Positions 33,612-43,154 of a DNA stretch of 64,000 nt are shown here, piece after piece; position 1 is the first letter of the stretch, and every line of letters begins with the position of its first letter. The notes under the pieces are model-generated. The model did no database searches and was not told the DNA's origin. It saw only the letters and a program-made list of their open reading frames with translations. Origin of the DNA: GW2011-AR15 sp964512765 (GTDB taxonomy: Archaea > Nanobdellota > Nanobdellia > Woesearchaeales > GW2011-AR15); the NCBI GenBank assembly GCA_964512765.1, contig CAZEKF010000004.1:27513-91512 (forward strand), read 5' to 3'. The position numbers and the translations under genes are program-made.

Positions 33612-34415
33612 TGGGTCTGCCAAATGATCTAATCCTTCTTTTTCTCTCCCTAACCTTCCGATCAGTTCTCCATTTTCTTTTGCATTCGTTGTGGCTTGTT
33701 TAAAAAGTAGATACAAGAAATCAAAATCAATTTTGCTAGCAAGTACCTGTGAATAGGATATCTCATGCCATTCTGTAGTAATTTTAATTCTTCCGTTTGT
33801 TAGTTTTTTCTTATCATTAGAAGGAACAGAAATATATGTTACTTTCCCATACAATTCTTCAAATTCAGATACTGATAAACCAAACTCATCAACAGTAAAA
33901 CTTTTTTGATAGTTACTTCTTTCTATAGAAACTTCAATTGATTGATCTCCTCCGTTGTTACCATGAATTGTATAATGATTTTCTTCATGAACAGTTGTTG
34001 ATTCATCAAAAAAATCTAATGGATCACCTTCCAACCACCAAGTATATTTTGATTCAAGATGATTACCAAATATATAACTGTTAGAGGTTAATCCAACCAT
34101 TAATTCTGCTATTAGATTATGCAAATATTCGTTATCTTCTGGTGCTTCTGATGGGTCTAATTCATGAATATTTGAAACTGCAATGGGCAGGTTAGGAAAA
34201 CTAAGAATATGATATGTTGTATCCCAATATTTATGACCTAGTTCTTTTCCTAAACAATACACAACATTTTCTAAAGTTTGTGATTGTAGTTCTTGATGTT
34301 GATTAGTACTTCTTCCTATTAGAACAATATGATCTGGCTTGGCTAAAAAAGTTTGTTGGTATGTTTCTCCAGCATATTTCACATTTATTCTTAACATGTA
34401 TTCAGGATCTGGCAT
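33600..34415 (-). CDS. Unknown protein of an accessory block, 271 aa
   Basis: Soluble, acidic protein with no signal and no membrane segment; the N-terminal 30 residues look like beta strands (YMLRINVKYAGETYQQTFLA) and the rest is mixed. A charged end of LIGRLGREKEGLDHLAD follows a helical segment. I recognise no family. AAGGTGA lies 6 nt before the ATG, but the promoter seems to be far upstream (near 34605), giving a structured leader of about 170 nt. It is the outer gene of the block that includes 34663 and the protease gene at 35919. Confidence 0.6.
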   Translation of the reverse strand: MPDPEYMLRINVKYAGETYQQTFLAKPDHIVLIGRSTNQHQELQSQTLENVVYCLGKELGHKYWDTTYHILSFPNLPIAVSNIHELDPSEAPEDNEYLHNLIAELMVGLTSNSYIFGNHLESKYTWWLEGDPLDFFDESTTVHEENHYTIHGNNGGDQSIEVSIERSNYQKSFTVDEFGLSVSEFEELYGKVTYISVPSNDKKKLTNGRIKITTEWHEISYSQVLASKIDFDFLYLLFKQATTNAKENGELIGRLGREKEGLDHLADPSQQ

Positions 34416-34583
34416 ATTGTCTCACCTTGCTTCATATTCCTGACTCTACAACGTTATTATACAGAAAAGAAACCATTCATGAAAGAATGAACTTTTCTGT
34501 TCATTAAATAATAAGTAGCAGAACCAAGATAATAGATACCAAGCTAATTAAACAGTTTATTTTGTTTCCTTTGCTAGGTATCA
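34416..34583 (-). promoter_or_regulatory. Structured 5' leader of the gene at 33600
   Basis: From a TATA-like TTTAAATATT (minus strand, about 34603-34613) the predicted transcript begins near 34583. It opens with GATACC-T-AGC that pairs with GCT-T-GGTATC about 35 nt later (34535-34544 with 34573-34582). A second hairpin, CAGAAAAG (34462-34469) with CTTTTCTG (34492-34499) and inner TTCAT/ATGAA, precedes the ribosome binding site. This could be a regulatory leader or a separate small RNA. Confidence 0.4.
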
Positions 34584-34662
34584 TTGTTTGTAAATGAATA
34601 TTTAAATCATTTATATAATTATTTGTTATTTCATTAATTATAATTTTAGTAGATATAAAAAA

Positions 34663-35694
34663 TTAAATGTTTTCTCTATTATATTCAACAATCCATTCTA
34701 CATCTTTATAAGGAACATCTGATAGGAATAATGATAGTATTTCTTGGCCAAGAGCAATATCTTCTTTTTTTACAGGTCCTTGTTCATATATTCGGTCACC
34801 TACTTGAAAATGTAAGAAACCTGTTGGAATATAATCTAAAGGAAAATCAATGGGTACAGGATGAGAAACTGATGATGTATTAAATGTAAATCTATAGCCT
34901 TGGTCCTTAATATTAATACTTACATTATACGGTGGAAGATTGCATGTGATCATAACAGGATGGGGTGTTTCCTGTAAATTAACAGGAATTCTTGTCCAAT
35001 TACAGTGTCCAGGAACACTTATGTCAAGGAGAAATCTTAAATAATCACTATGCATTTTTTCAGTCTCAAATAACCTAAAATTAAGGTTTGACCAATGTCT
35101 TTTTTTAAGCATTTTATAAACACTATCCATACCTGGTCTTGAAGGTTGATCTGTAATATCTTTAGCTTTGTCTAATCCAAGTAATTGTAATATTTCTATT
35201 ACGTGTTGGTCTGCTTCATCAGAATAATATATTTCTATTTCTGTTTTAGGTGAATATCCATCTGAAAAACTTACACTATATTCATATTCGTCAAATCCAT
35301 CTTGACCGTCTTTTCTAAAAGAAATGGTAACATATTTACTTTCTTTTAATTTTGGATTGTGAAAACTAAATAGCTTACTGTAATCAATCAATCCACCTAT
35401 AGAAGGATAGCTTCTTCCATTTACCAAACAATAATTAATTACAAAGTCAATTTGAGAGATTTTATGGTTATTAACGTTGACATCAATTTCAAAACCATTG
35501 AAACCATCGTCTTGATCTAGACACATACACCAAAACTCATCCATTGAAATTGCACCAGAGAGAAAATAATCTTCTAATCTTTGAAAACAAGTATTTCTTT
35601 TAATTGTTATGACACCATTCTTAATTGAACTTAAATCTACCTGATTAACTAAAGAAATAATATCTTCACCTTGTCTTGTTGTTATAATATGCAT
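34663..35694 (-). CDS. Unknown protein of an accessory block, 343 aa
   Basis: Soluble protein, no signal peptide. It begins MHIITTRQGEDIISLVNQVD and has several Asp/Tyr-rich strand-like segments; nothing matches a family I know. A TATA box (TTTAAATATAAC on the minus strand, about 35715-35726) lies about 27 nt upstream, so translation starts leaderlessly. It is divergent from the 43-aa gene and the protease gene at 35919, sharing an 83-bp promoter region. Possible inhibitor or substrate partner of the protease; this is only inference. Confidence 0.6.
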   Translation of the reverse strand: MHIITTRQGEDIISLVNQVDLSSIKNGVITIKRNTCFQRLEDYFLSGAISMDEFWCMCLDQDDGFNGFEIDVNVNNHKISQIDFVINYCLVNGRSYPSIGGLIDYSKLFSFHNPKLKESKYVTISFRKDGQDGFDEYEYSVSFSDGYSPKTEIEIYYSDEADQHVIEILQLLGLDKAKDITDQPSRPGMDSVYKMLKKRHWSNLNFRLFETEKMHSDYLRFLLDISVPGHCNWTRIPVNLQETPHPVMITCNLPPYNVSINIKDQGYRFTFNTSSVSHPVPIDFPLDYIPTGFLHFQVGDRIYEQGPVKKEDIALGQEILSLFLSDVPYKDVEWIVEYNRENI

Positions 35695-35777
35695 AAAAGG
35701 AAGTTGTTGATTGTTATATTTAAATTTACCTCTAAATAGTAGTAATATTTATAAATAAACTATTGTTTTTGTTTATT

Positions 35778-35909
35778 ATGACTCCTTCAGAAATTATTGA
35801 GGAAGAAATAAGTGTAGCTTCTCTTTTCTTTAGTAGTGTTTATCCGGAAAATTCAGATCAGTCACACCTTCGAGAACAAAGACATGAAATGCTTCACAAA
35901 ATTTTTTAA
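35778..35909 (+). CDS. Small protein, 43 aa, leaderless
   Basis: ATG 35778 lies about 26 nt after the TATA box TTTATAAATA (35748-35757), exactly where leaderless genes of this genome start. It encodes an acidic, helical peptide (MTPSEIIEEEISVASLFF..., with a HLREQRHEMLHKIF tail). It ends 9 bp before the protease gene, so it is its operon partner. No homology recognised. Confidence 0.5.
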   Translation: MTPSEIIEEEISVASLFFSSVYPENSDQSHLREQRHEMLHKIF

Positions 35910-35918
35910 TACCACTTA

Positions 35919-38354
35919 ATGAGACAAGAATTTGGCAAACTACATAATGAAAATGTTTTTTATCATCCTTTTTTACCTTCTGAACAAGAAGAAAGAATAA
36001 GAGCTTGTCTAGATAAAAAAATTCAAGAACTATGGATTTGTTTCTCTGGAGAGGAAGAATTTCATGAAGAGGGATTGTTTTCGCAGATGATGGCTATTGT
36101 TGATTTTGGAAAATTAAAAAATGATTTTATTCAACAATTAATGGGCGGAGAAATTAATGAATATCCTATTTCTCATCCTTCTGTCCTAGTTCTAGGAAAT
36201 GCTTCAACTTTCAATGGAAGAAGATTCCATAGGACAATAAATTTAGAGGGAATGTCAGATTCTGCACTTGGAGATTTTCTAGATGTAAATTGGGAGAGAT
36301 ATATTCCAAGATTTTATGAATCTAGAACAAAACTCGATTCACTCATTCATACAGTTCTTCCTGAAAACTCAATTCATTATAGAGATAGTGGAAAACTTGA
36401 ACGTGTTGTATATTATAGATTAATACTGTCAGAATTTGAAAAATCATCTCAAAATAACTTTTTTTGGCATTCTTCTTTAAGTATTGAACAAGGAACAAGA
36501 CTGGAAGAAATATTAACTACGAAAGCAGACGAATTGTGGACAGAAATTGTTCAAAACAATGATTTGGATCCAAATTTTATTGATTCATTATTTGAGGAAA
36601 TAAATTTTGATACAATAAAACAAATGATGATAGATCAAATATTAAAAGAAGGACGATATCAGGAAAGAAAATTACACCCAGCAGTGTTATATTTGGGAAG
36701 AACTGCAGAACCAGTTAGAAGAATTTTTTCATTTAGAGGAATAATAGATATGGATAATTTATCTGATCATGCTTTAAGTGACTCTTTTGATGTCCATTGG
36801 GAAAGATATAAATCTTTCTTTATTGATGCAATGCCTGAAATATCCTATATTTATTATAATATGATGTATAAGAGATCAGAAAATGCATGGAGAATTGATC
36901 AACGAGCAGCACGGAAAAGAGATTCTTATAAGTTAGCTAATGGAATAGAATTAAACGAAGCATCTAAGATGTTTTATTGTTTAGATGTTGATCTGTTAAG
37001 AAGTATGTCAGATTTGTATGCGAATACAAATAAACCTGTAAGAAACTTTAATCCTTATTTGCAGATTGAAATCGAATGTGATGAAAGTTATGTGGCTAAT
37101 TTGCTGAAGCAATTACCTGACAGATATTCTTATAGTCAAGCATATTTATTACTACCTCATAAAGCAGTAAATATTGGTTTTAGTTATGAAATTAATATAA
37201 ATAAAATAATGGAAGTTTTATTTGAAGAATTAGTAATACCTTTTGGAGAACAATTTAATTTAATAAATAGACCATTAGATCAAATATTTGATAAATATTG
37301 TGCATTAGCATTATTACCCAGATTTGAACCAACAGATGGAGCATTTGAATATACAAGGGATCCAATTGAGGAGCTTACAGACTGGGACCCTGAAAAGCAT
37401 TTTGAAACAGTTTGTGAATCAGGATTATGGATAATACCAAACAATTTACGTTGGCAGCATACTAAAAAAGGAGATTATTTCATTGTTGGCAGAATTGAAA
37501 GCAATAGTGAGCATGGTGTTACTCATATAATTGAAGATCTGACTAAGATATTGGAAATTGATGTAGATGAAGAAGAAAGATTTTTTTTAAATTTGTCAAA
37601 GTTTAAATCTGATGCAAAACCAGAAGTTTTTACTATCTACTCTGGGAGATTGGAACGAATGTTTAAACCAGTTGAACCAAGTGATAATGGAAATGACTTT
37701 TCTCAGATTTCCAATTGGCTAAGATTTCTAGGGCAATTTAGAGGTGCATCAGGTTATATTATTAACAATCCTAATTTTATTAAAATGTTTGGCGGACCAG
37801 TGGTAGTGACAGCAGCTCATTGTTTGAATAAAGATGACCGTAGAGCAATAATGAGAAACACTGAAAAATATCATTTTTCTATTGATGTTTCAAATGGTGA
37901 AAGAAAAATTCATAGTCTTAAACTTAAAAGTAACAGAATTTTGTATGTTGATAAAGAAAAGGATCAAGCATTGGTTGTTTTTGATAATGATACAAGATTA
38001 CCTAATTTAGATCAAATCTGTTTCTTGCCTTATGAAGAAATTGTAATTGGAAGTCAAGTATATTTTGCAGGATTTCCACAAAGTGCAGACGTACCAGTGA
38101 TTGTACCAGCTATAGTTGATAATAAGAATCATGATACTAATGTGAATGATTATGGACAAGTATTAGATTCAATTCATTTTAATACTCATACACCAATAGA
38201 ATTAGCTGGGGGGTCAGGAGGAATATTGTGTGATAGCAATGGTTTAATAGCAGTTCATAGCTATGGTGGTCGTGATAATATTGGACATGGAGGAACACCT
38301 TATTATAATGTTCCAGATATTCTTGAGAAAGCTTTAGAAATTATGTTTGCATAG
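35919..38354 (+). CDS. 811-aa protein with duplicated N-terminal region and C-terminal trypsin-like protease
   Basis: Residues 600-811 are a trypsin-fold serine protease: VVVTAAHCL with His at 634, EKDQALVVFD with Asp at 682, and AGGSGGILCD with Ser at 766; the preceding FLGQFRGASGYII gives the first strand. The N-terminal 340 residues contain two related copies of about 160 residues: each has a (F/Y)-x-HPFLPSEQ or HSSLSIEQ opening, (H)P(S/A)VL(V/Y)LG and later (S)D(S/H)ALGDF-DVNWERY. A third region of mixed strands lies between them and the protease. No signal peptide or membrane segment is seen, so this is probably an intracellular protease, which is uncommon in archaea. Function unknown. 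Confidence 0.75.
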   Translation: MRQEFGKLHNENVFYHPFLPSEQEERIRACLDKKIQELWICFSGEEEFHEEGLFSQMMAIVDFGKLKNDFIQQLMGGEINEYPISHPSVLVLGNASTFNGRRFHRTINLEGMSDSALGDFLDVNWERYIPRFYESRTKLDSLIHTVLPENSIHYRDSGKLERVVYYRLILSEFEKSSQNNFFWHSSLSIEQGTRLEEILTTKADELWTEIVQNNDLDPNFIDSLFEEINFDTIKQMMIDQILKEGRYQERKLHPAVLYLGRTAEPVRRIFSFRGIIDMDNLSDHALSDSFDVHWERYKSFFIDAMPEISYIYYNMMYKRSENAWRIDQRAARKRDSYKLANGIELNEASKMFYCLDVDLLRSMSDLYANTNKPVRNFNPYLQIEIECDESYVANLLKQLPDRYSYSQAYLLLPHKAVNIGFSYEININKIMEVLFEELVIPFGEQFNLINRPLDQIFDKYCALALLPRFEPTDGAFEYTRDPIEELTDWDPEKHFETVCESGLWIIPNNLRWQHTKKGDYFIVGRIESNSEHGVTHIIEDLTKILEIDVDEEERFFLNLSKFKSDAKPEVFTIYSGRLERMFKPVEPSDNGNDFSQISNWLRFLGQFRGASGYIINNPNFIKMFGGPVVVTAAHCLNKDDRRAIMRNTEKYHFSIDVSNGERKIHSLKLKSNRILYVDKEKDQALVVFDNDTRLPNLDQICFLPYEEIVIGSQVYFAGFPQSADVPVIVPAIVDNKNHDTNVNDYGQVLDSIHFNTHTPIELAGGSGGILCDSNGLIAVHSYGGRDNIGHGGTPYYNVPDILEKALEIMFA

Positions 38355-38413
38355 ATTCAAAGCGTTTTTATTCTTAAAAAAACTTATAAAATAATCTTCT
38401 CTTCTTATTCAAA

Positions 38414-39571
38414 ATGAAATACACATCTGAACAAATAATAAAAGAAGTTACAAAATCAAATGATTATCTCTTGATTGAACTAGACAACACAATCTTTTAC
38501 CCTGGAGGCGGAGGTCAGCCTTGTGACACAGGAACTATTGAATCAGATTCATTCAAAGGAGATGTTGTTGAAGTTTACATAGAACAAGATAAAATAATAC
38601 AAAGAGTTAAACCAAAAAAAGGTAATATTAAACAAGGAGATAAAATTGTTATAAAAATCAACAAAGAAAGAAGAACTAAATTAATTCAAATGCACACAGG
38701 CGAACATATTTTTTACAAAGCAATTGAAATGGCATTAAAAGATTCAAAATTAGATAAAATACATTTAGGTGTTGAAGAAAGTTCAATTTTTATTAAAACA
38801 GATAAATTAACCTGGGAAGATTTGTTCAAAGCTGAAGAATTAGCCAATAAAATCATTGAAGAAGACCGTTCATTAATTGAAAAACAATATACTAAACAAG
38901 AAGCAATTGATTTAGGTAAATTGAGGATTAAACCAGATAGAATAAAGTCTGATAAAGTTAGGGTTGTTGAAGTAAAAGATTTTGACTATTCAGCATGTAC
39001 TGGATTACACTGTGAATCATCTGGACAAGTTGGTAATATATTGATAACAAAGTTTAGTTTTAACAAAGGCAGCTGGGAAATACGGTTTAAAGTTAATGTA
39101 AAAAAAGAATTGTTTGAACTAGCTAGAATAACAAGGCAATCTGCATCATTATTAGAAACTGATGTTGATAATGTACTAGGTTCAATTAATAAAATACAAA
39201 AAGAAACAGATAACTATAAACAAAAGTTCAGACAAGTATCAAGTAAGTTTTTAGATTATTACAAAGAAGAGAAAATTAAGGAAATTACTTTAATCTATAA
39301 CACAGTTGAAAATTTAGAAAAAAAACAGTTAATTGACAAAGCAGCGTTATTAATTAAAAACAAAACAATAGTGTGTTTTGTTAATAAACTAGAAGGTAAA
39401 GCAATGGTTTTAATGAACACATCTAAAGAGTTTAATGCTCCTAAATTACTAAAAAAAGCTATTTCTAAGTTCAATGGTAAAGGTGGTGGCAGAGATAACT
39501 TTGCAATGGGTTCAGTTGAATTGAAATATAGTAATAATATAATTGATGAATTGAAGCAAATTCTAAATTAA
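38414..39571 (+). CDS. alaX: Alanyl-tRNA editing protein AlaX, long form
   Basis: Freestanding editing enzyme that removes Ser or Gly from tRNA-Ala. The zinc-binding HTGEH motif (about residue 95) and CTGLHCE (about 195) form the HxxxH...CxxxH metal site. N-terminal FYPGGGGQPCDTG is the typical opening of the domain. The C-terminal 100 residues include GKGGGRDNFAMG, a DHHA1-like region, making this the AlaX-L class of 385 aa. A TATA box (CTTATAAAATA) lies about 27 nt before the ATG. Confidence 0.9.
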   Translation: MKYTSEQIIKEVTKSNDYLLIELDNTIFYPGGGGQPCDTGTIESDSFKGDVVEVYIEQDKIIQRVKPKKGNIKQGDKIVIKINKERRTKLIQMHTGEHIFYKAIEMALKDSKLDKIHLGVEESSIFIKTDKLTWEDLFKAEELANKIIEEDRSLIEKQYTKQEAIDLGKLRIKPDRIKSDKVRVVEVKDFDYSACTGLHCESSGQVGNILITKFSFNKGSWEIRFKVNVKKELFELARITRQSASLLETDVDNVLGSINKIQKETDNYKQKFRQVSSKFLDYYKEEKIKEITLIYNTVENLEKKQLIDKAALLIKNKTIVCFVNKLEGKAMVLMNTSKEFNAPKLLKKAISKFNGKGGGRDNFAMGSVELKYSNNIIDELKQILN

Positions 39572-39574
39572 TTT

Positions 39575-40942
39575 TTGTTATTGGTTTGGTGTTACATAAG
39601 TTTAAATATTAATAGAAAAAAGAATAAATTACAGTGGGGGAGAGTTATTATTAGCAACATTAAAGATATAGTTGAACCAATATTTGTCGCTGTAATAGGA
39701 GGAACATCTTCTGGAAAATCTACTATTGCAGAATTGATAGCCATGATAATAGGTCAGGAACAATCTTCAAAGATTCTTGTTACTAGACACTTCCCTGATG
39801 TTGATCTAACGCTTACTTCTAACTATGATCCAACTATGGAATATGTAACAATAGTTGAAGCAGATAGGTTTTACAGGGACATAACTGCTGTTGAAGCAAT
39901 TCAAGGTGCAATAAGAAATTGGGATGATCCTAATTTAATTGATTTTATTGCATTATACAATTCGCTTATAAGATTGTCTCTGGGTGAAACTGTACCTATG
40001 CCCTATTATAGAAAAAATCCAGGGGACCTTATTTGGGATCATGAAAAAGCTACTCCCTTAGAACCTGCACCAGTAATAATTGTAGAAAGTTTTTTACTTC
40101 ATGCTGTGGAAAAAGGATTAGAAAATTCATACTTTTTTAGAGAAGATGTTAATGTTGTAACTCATGATGGTCCTGAGCCTAAAAAATTTAGAACAGGAGA
40201 CCCAGTTATCCCACCAACATTACTGAATAAAGATGGAACATTAAGTTTAGCTGGAGATGAAGATTCAAGTTCTAGTAATTACATTAGTGATACTAGAAAA
40301 TTCATACAAGAGAGTTTATTTGGAGAAAACGGTCTTTTTAAAGGCCATAAATACTTTGTGCATTGTGATGAAAGTGAAGCTTTAATCAGAAGATTATTGA
40401 GAGATTATGTTAAACAAGGAAGAGAATTTGGAGAAACATTTGGATATCTTCCAGATATACAAAAAACATTTCAAGATATTATTTTAAGAGAATATCAAGA
40501 TAATCGTGCAGAGTGGCAACTGATAAATAATACTATCTTTACAGCAGATACTGCAGCTCAAATTGGTGATATAGCAAAATCCCTAACAGAAGAAGCAGGA
40601 ATACAAACCTTTCGACGTTTTGATGATTTTCGACAAAGAGCTGGAGATGTTTTAGCAACATATAGTTTGTATATGGAATTCTTAGTTAAGTCTTATATTG
40701 AAGCAAACCCTGTTAAATTATCTAAGTTTATTGGTGGATACACAGAGTTTAGAGAAGGATTCAATCTATGTATTCCCAATCTTCCAGCGGGCGCTTCAAT
40801 TGAACAATATCAAACTCACCTTGAAAACTTTGAAGAATATATTCAAAAACAATTAATTTTTCAAACTTTACCTCCATTTCTTCCTGAATGGTTAGTTCAG
40901 GATAAAAATACAGTTAAGTTAATGCAAGATTACAGAGGTTAA
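39575..40942 (+). CDS. Uridine-kinase-like P-loop protein, extended
   Basis: P-loop GGTSSGKST with the downstream EADRFYRDI and NWDDPNLIDF pattern of the uridine kinase/phosphoribulokinase family; IIVESFLLHA and a later LRRLLRDYVKQGR fit Walker B and the lid. The C-terminal 170 residues are extra and have no match I know. The start is uncertain: the TTG at 39575 is the only usual start codon, but TTTAAATATT near 39601-39610 may be a promoter inside it. ATT at 39650 after GGGGGAGA could be a noncanonical start. Substrate is probably a nucleoside or a similar small molecule. Confidence 0.7.
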   Translation: MLLVWCYISLNINRKKNKLQWGRVIISNIKDIVEPIFVAVIGGTSSGKSTIAELIAMIIGQEQSSKILVTRHFPDVDLTLTSNYDPTMEYVTIVEADRFYRDITAVEAIQGAIRNWDDPNLIDFIALYNSLIRLSLGETVPMPYYRKNPGDLIWDHEKATPLEPAPVIIVESFLLHAVEKGLENSYFFREDVNVVTHDGPEPKKFRTGDPVIPPTLLNKDGTLSLAGDEDSSSSNYISDTRKFIQESLFGENGLFKGHKYFVHCDESEALIRRLLRDYVKQGREFGETFGYLPDIQKTFQDIILREYQDNRAEWQLINNTIFTADTAAQIGDIAKSLTEEAGIQTFRRFDDFRQRAGDVLATYSLYMEFLVKSYIEANPVKLSKFIGGYTEFREGFNLCIPNLPAGASIEQYQTHLENFEEYIQKQLIFQTLPPFLPEWLVQDKNTVKLMQDYRG

Positions 40943-40952
40943 TGCGTTATAT

Positions 40953-42158
40953 TTAAATTTCCAATATCCTCATCAACTCTTCCTTAACTCTATCTTCATA
41001 CTCGTAAACTTTTTCACCTTCTTTTTTTTCAGAACTCAGTAATGTCATGAAACTTTTTACCATGGACTTTTCTTTGTTCATGTCCCAACCATTTATTTCA
41101 ACCTGTCCAACATGTTCATTAATCAATTGATCTTCAATTTCCTCAGCAGTTGTTGTTTCAATTTTAATCTCTTCAAAATCTTTAGTTGTTAATCCACTTG
41201 TGTTTCTCATAACAAAATAAGCTTTTTTTTCATGTAATAACTCAGTTATTTTCTTATAATCTATCTCACTTATTTTACCAGAGTCTAAAACACCAGACAC
41301 TCTGATTAGAACAATTTTATCTTTAACATCTTTAATCTGGTCAATTATTTCACTTGTTATAGTTTCTGGAATTTTATTATTTGCATCTACTTTGATTTTA
41401 ACAACATCTTTAATCTTAATATCGTGCCTTTTAACATCTCCTTTGTCATATATGTAAAAACCACCGTTAGTTAACTCTTCAAGTTCGTAAAATGTGTTGG
41501 GAAAAGTTGGACCAGGATAAACAACGTTTTTGTAACCAGGAAGATCTTGTTTTTCTATTATATGAACATGACCACCTGCATAATAATCAAAACCTTTTGG
41601 TAAAAAAGATATTGGCGCAGATTCCATTCTTTCTAATGCTTTAGGTTTTAACTCAGTTAAAGCAGTATGGAACATGAATATTTTGAAACCTGATTCTTTT
41701 TCTAACGAATCTCTGTCAAGTTCTTCATAATAAGATTTTTCTAACATGCCTCGTCTTCCTAACATGCCAGTTATTTTAGCACCTGTTTTCTTATCAACAG
41801 TAAATTTTAGTTTTAACTTATTATCTTCAACTGAACCTTTTACAACATTAGTGCACAATCCAGCTTCTTCAAGTACATCTAACATTGTTTTTCCAGAAGG
41901 TGAAAAGTCATGGCTGCCCGCAATTAAATAAACAGGAATATAGTTATCTTTCAACTCTTTGAATTTCTTAACAACTTCTTTTAACTTATCAATACCTGGC
42001 AATGCAGTGTTAAACAAATCACCTGCTATAAGAATAAAATCAACTTTTTCAAGAATAGAAATATCTATAGCTTTGAAAAACGCTTGAGTGTTAATATCTT
42101 TCAACTTCGGATCACGCCAACCGCCAATGTGACAGTCTGCTAGATGTGAGAATTTCAT
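40953..42158 (-). CDS. mre11: DNA double-strand break repair nuclease Mre11
   Basis: Metallophosphoesterase that processes DNA ends with Rad50. Motifs: FSHLADCHIGG (I), LIAGDLFNTA (II), LIAGSHDFSP (III; GSHD in place of the usual GNHD), FMFHTAL (IV) and GGHVHI (V). The C-terminal half is a capping domain. Length 401 aa is normal for archaea. Rad50 and NurA are not in this window, and a plus-strand gene lies between it and herA, so the usual archaeal cluster is dispersed. A CTTTAAATATG TATA box lies about 27 nt before the start. Confidence 0.92.
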   Translation of the reverse strand: MKFSHLADCHIGGWRDPKLKDINTQAFFKAIDISILEKVDFILIAGDLFNTALPGIDKLKEVVKKFKELKDNYIPVYLIAGSHDFSPSGKTMLDVLEEAGLCTNVVKGSVEDNKLKLKFTVDKKTGAKITGMLGRRGMLEKSYYEELDRDSLEKESGFKIFMFHTALTELKPKALERMESAPISFLPKGFDYYAGGHVHIIEKQDLPGYKNVVYPGPTFPNTFYELEELTNGGFYIYDKGDVKRHDIKIKDVVKIKVDANNKIPETITSEIIDQIKDVKDKIVLIRVSGVLDSGKISEIDYKKITELLHEKKAYFVMRNTSGLTTKDFEEIKIETTTAEEIEDQLINEHVGQVEINGWDMNKEKSMVKSFMTLLSSEKKEGEKVYEYEDRVKEELMRILEI

Positions 42159-42278
42159 TATTAATTAAAGATGTTGAACATATTTAAAGATATGCAGTAG
42201 TTTTAAATATAAAAGAATAAATTATTGAGATAAAAAGGGGAATTCTTTCAAAAATTATTAAATAGTGAGGAAGGAATA

Positions 42279-43154
42279 GTGGCAGGATTAGAACATTTAA
42301 TTGCAGTTGCATATGGTACAGGCATGCACGTTGGGTTTGGACTCGCGGTTAACCAAGTCATGGACCAGATTAGAAAATCAATTATTACATATTACCAAAG
42401 AAAAATACAACCTGAAGAAAAACTTGATCCAGGTGAAGATTGTTTACTAGCCTCAGTTCTATCTTTTTCTCCTGATATTGATGCAGCAACGCAAATTAAA
42501 AGAATAGATGACGTCGCAAACAGAACATATGGCTTTTCTGAATACTTAGCAGAACATTTTCCAAAAGAAGAGTATGGTTCTATTTCAAGTAAAATATTGG
42601 GTTTGTTAAGAAAAGTTAGAAAGCACCAAATAACAAACAATGCTGAGAAAGTAATACCAGAAGAATTAATTGAAGAATGTCGAAAATGGTGTCACAGAGG
42701 CGAAGAATTACATTTTCCCGGAGGATTATATAAATCTTTACTGGTTGGATTAGCAATTGCTGTTCAAAGGAACAGGAAAGAAATTATTGAATTTTGTCGT
42801 GATGGAATCCAAGAAATGACAAAAGCGTATCATAATAAAAATTTACTTGACACGTTAACATCAAAATTCTCTAATTTTGTTAGTTCAGTAGAACTGAAAA
42901 AATTACCTTTGTATATAGTTAAGTCAGATTTTACTTTCTTACCTTTAAAATCATTAGCAGTGGTTGGAAGCCATATGTTTTTAGATTATTTTGTACAATC
43001 CGGAGATGCTGCAGCATTTACTGATCCAAAATGGTACATAGCTCAATATGCTACTGTTTTAGGGATGTGGGCATTAGCAGTCGCAGATGTACCTCAAAGA
43101 GTACAAAATTATGTAATGAATAGAAAATATAAACCTCAAGAAATGCTAATCTAA
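42279..43154 (+). CDS. Hypothetical protein, 291 aa
   Basis: Starts at GTG 42279 after a good AGGAAGGA ribosome binding site. The N-terminal 25 residues (AGLEHLIAVAYGTGMHVGFG) and the last 80 (VGSHMFLDYFVQ and YIAQYATVLGMWALAVADVP) contain moderately hydrophobic helices that may touch the membrane; the centre is helical and charged with CRKWCHRGEELHFPGG. No known family. It lies between mre11 and herA on the opposite strand and overlaps the end of herA by 9 bp. Confidence 0.55.
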   Translation: MAGLEHLIAVAYGTGMHVGFGLAVNQVMDQIRKSIITYYQRKIQPEEKLDPGEDCLLASVLSFSPDIDAATQIKRIDDVANRTYGFSEYLAEHFPKEEYGSISSKILGLLRKVRKHQITNNAEKVIPEELIEECRKWCHRGEELHFPGGLYKSLLVGLAIAVQRNRKEIIEFCRDGIQEMTKAYHNKNLLDTLTSKFSNFVSSVELKKLPLYIVKSDFTFLPLKSLAVVGSHMFLDYFVQSGDAAAFTDPKWYIAQYATVLGMWALAVADVPQRVQNYVMNRKYKPQEMLI

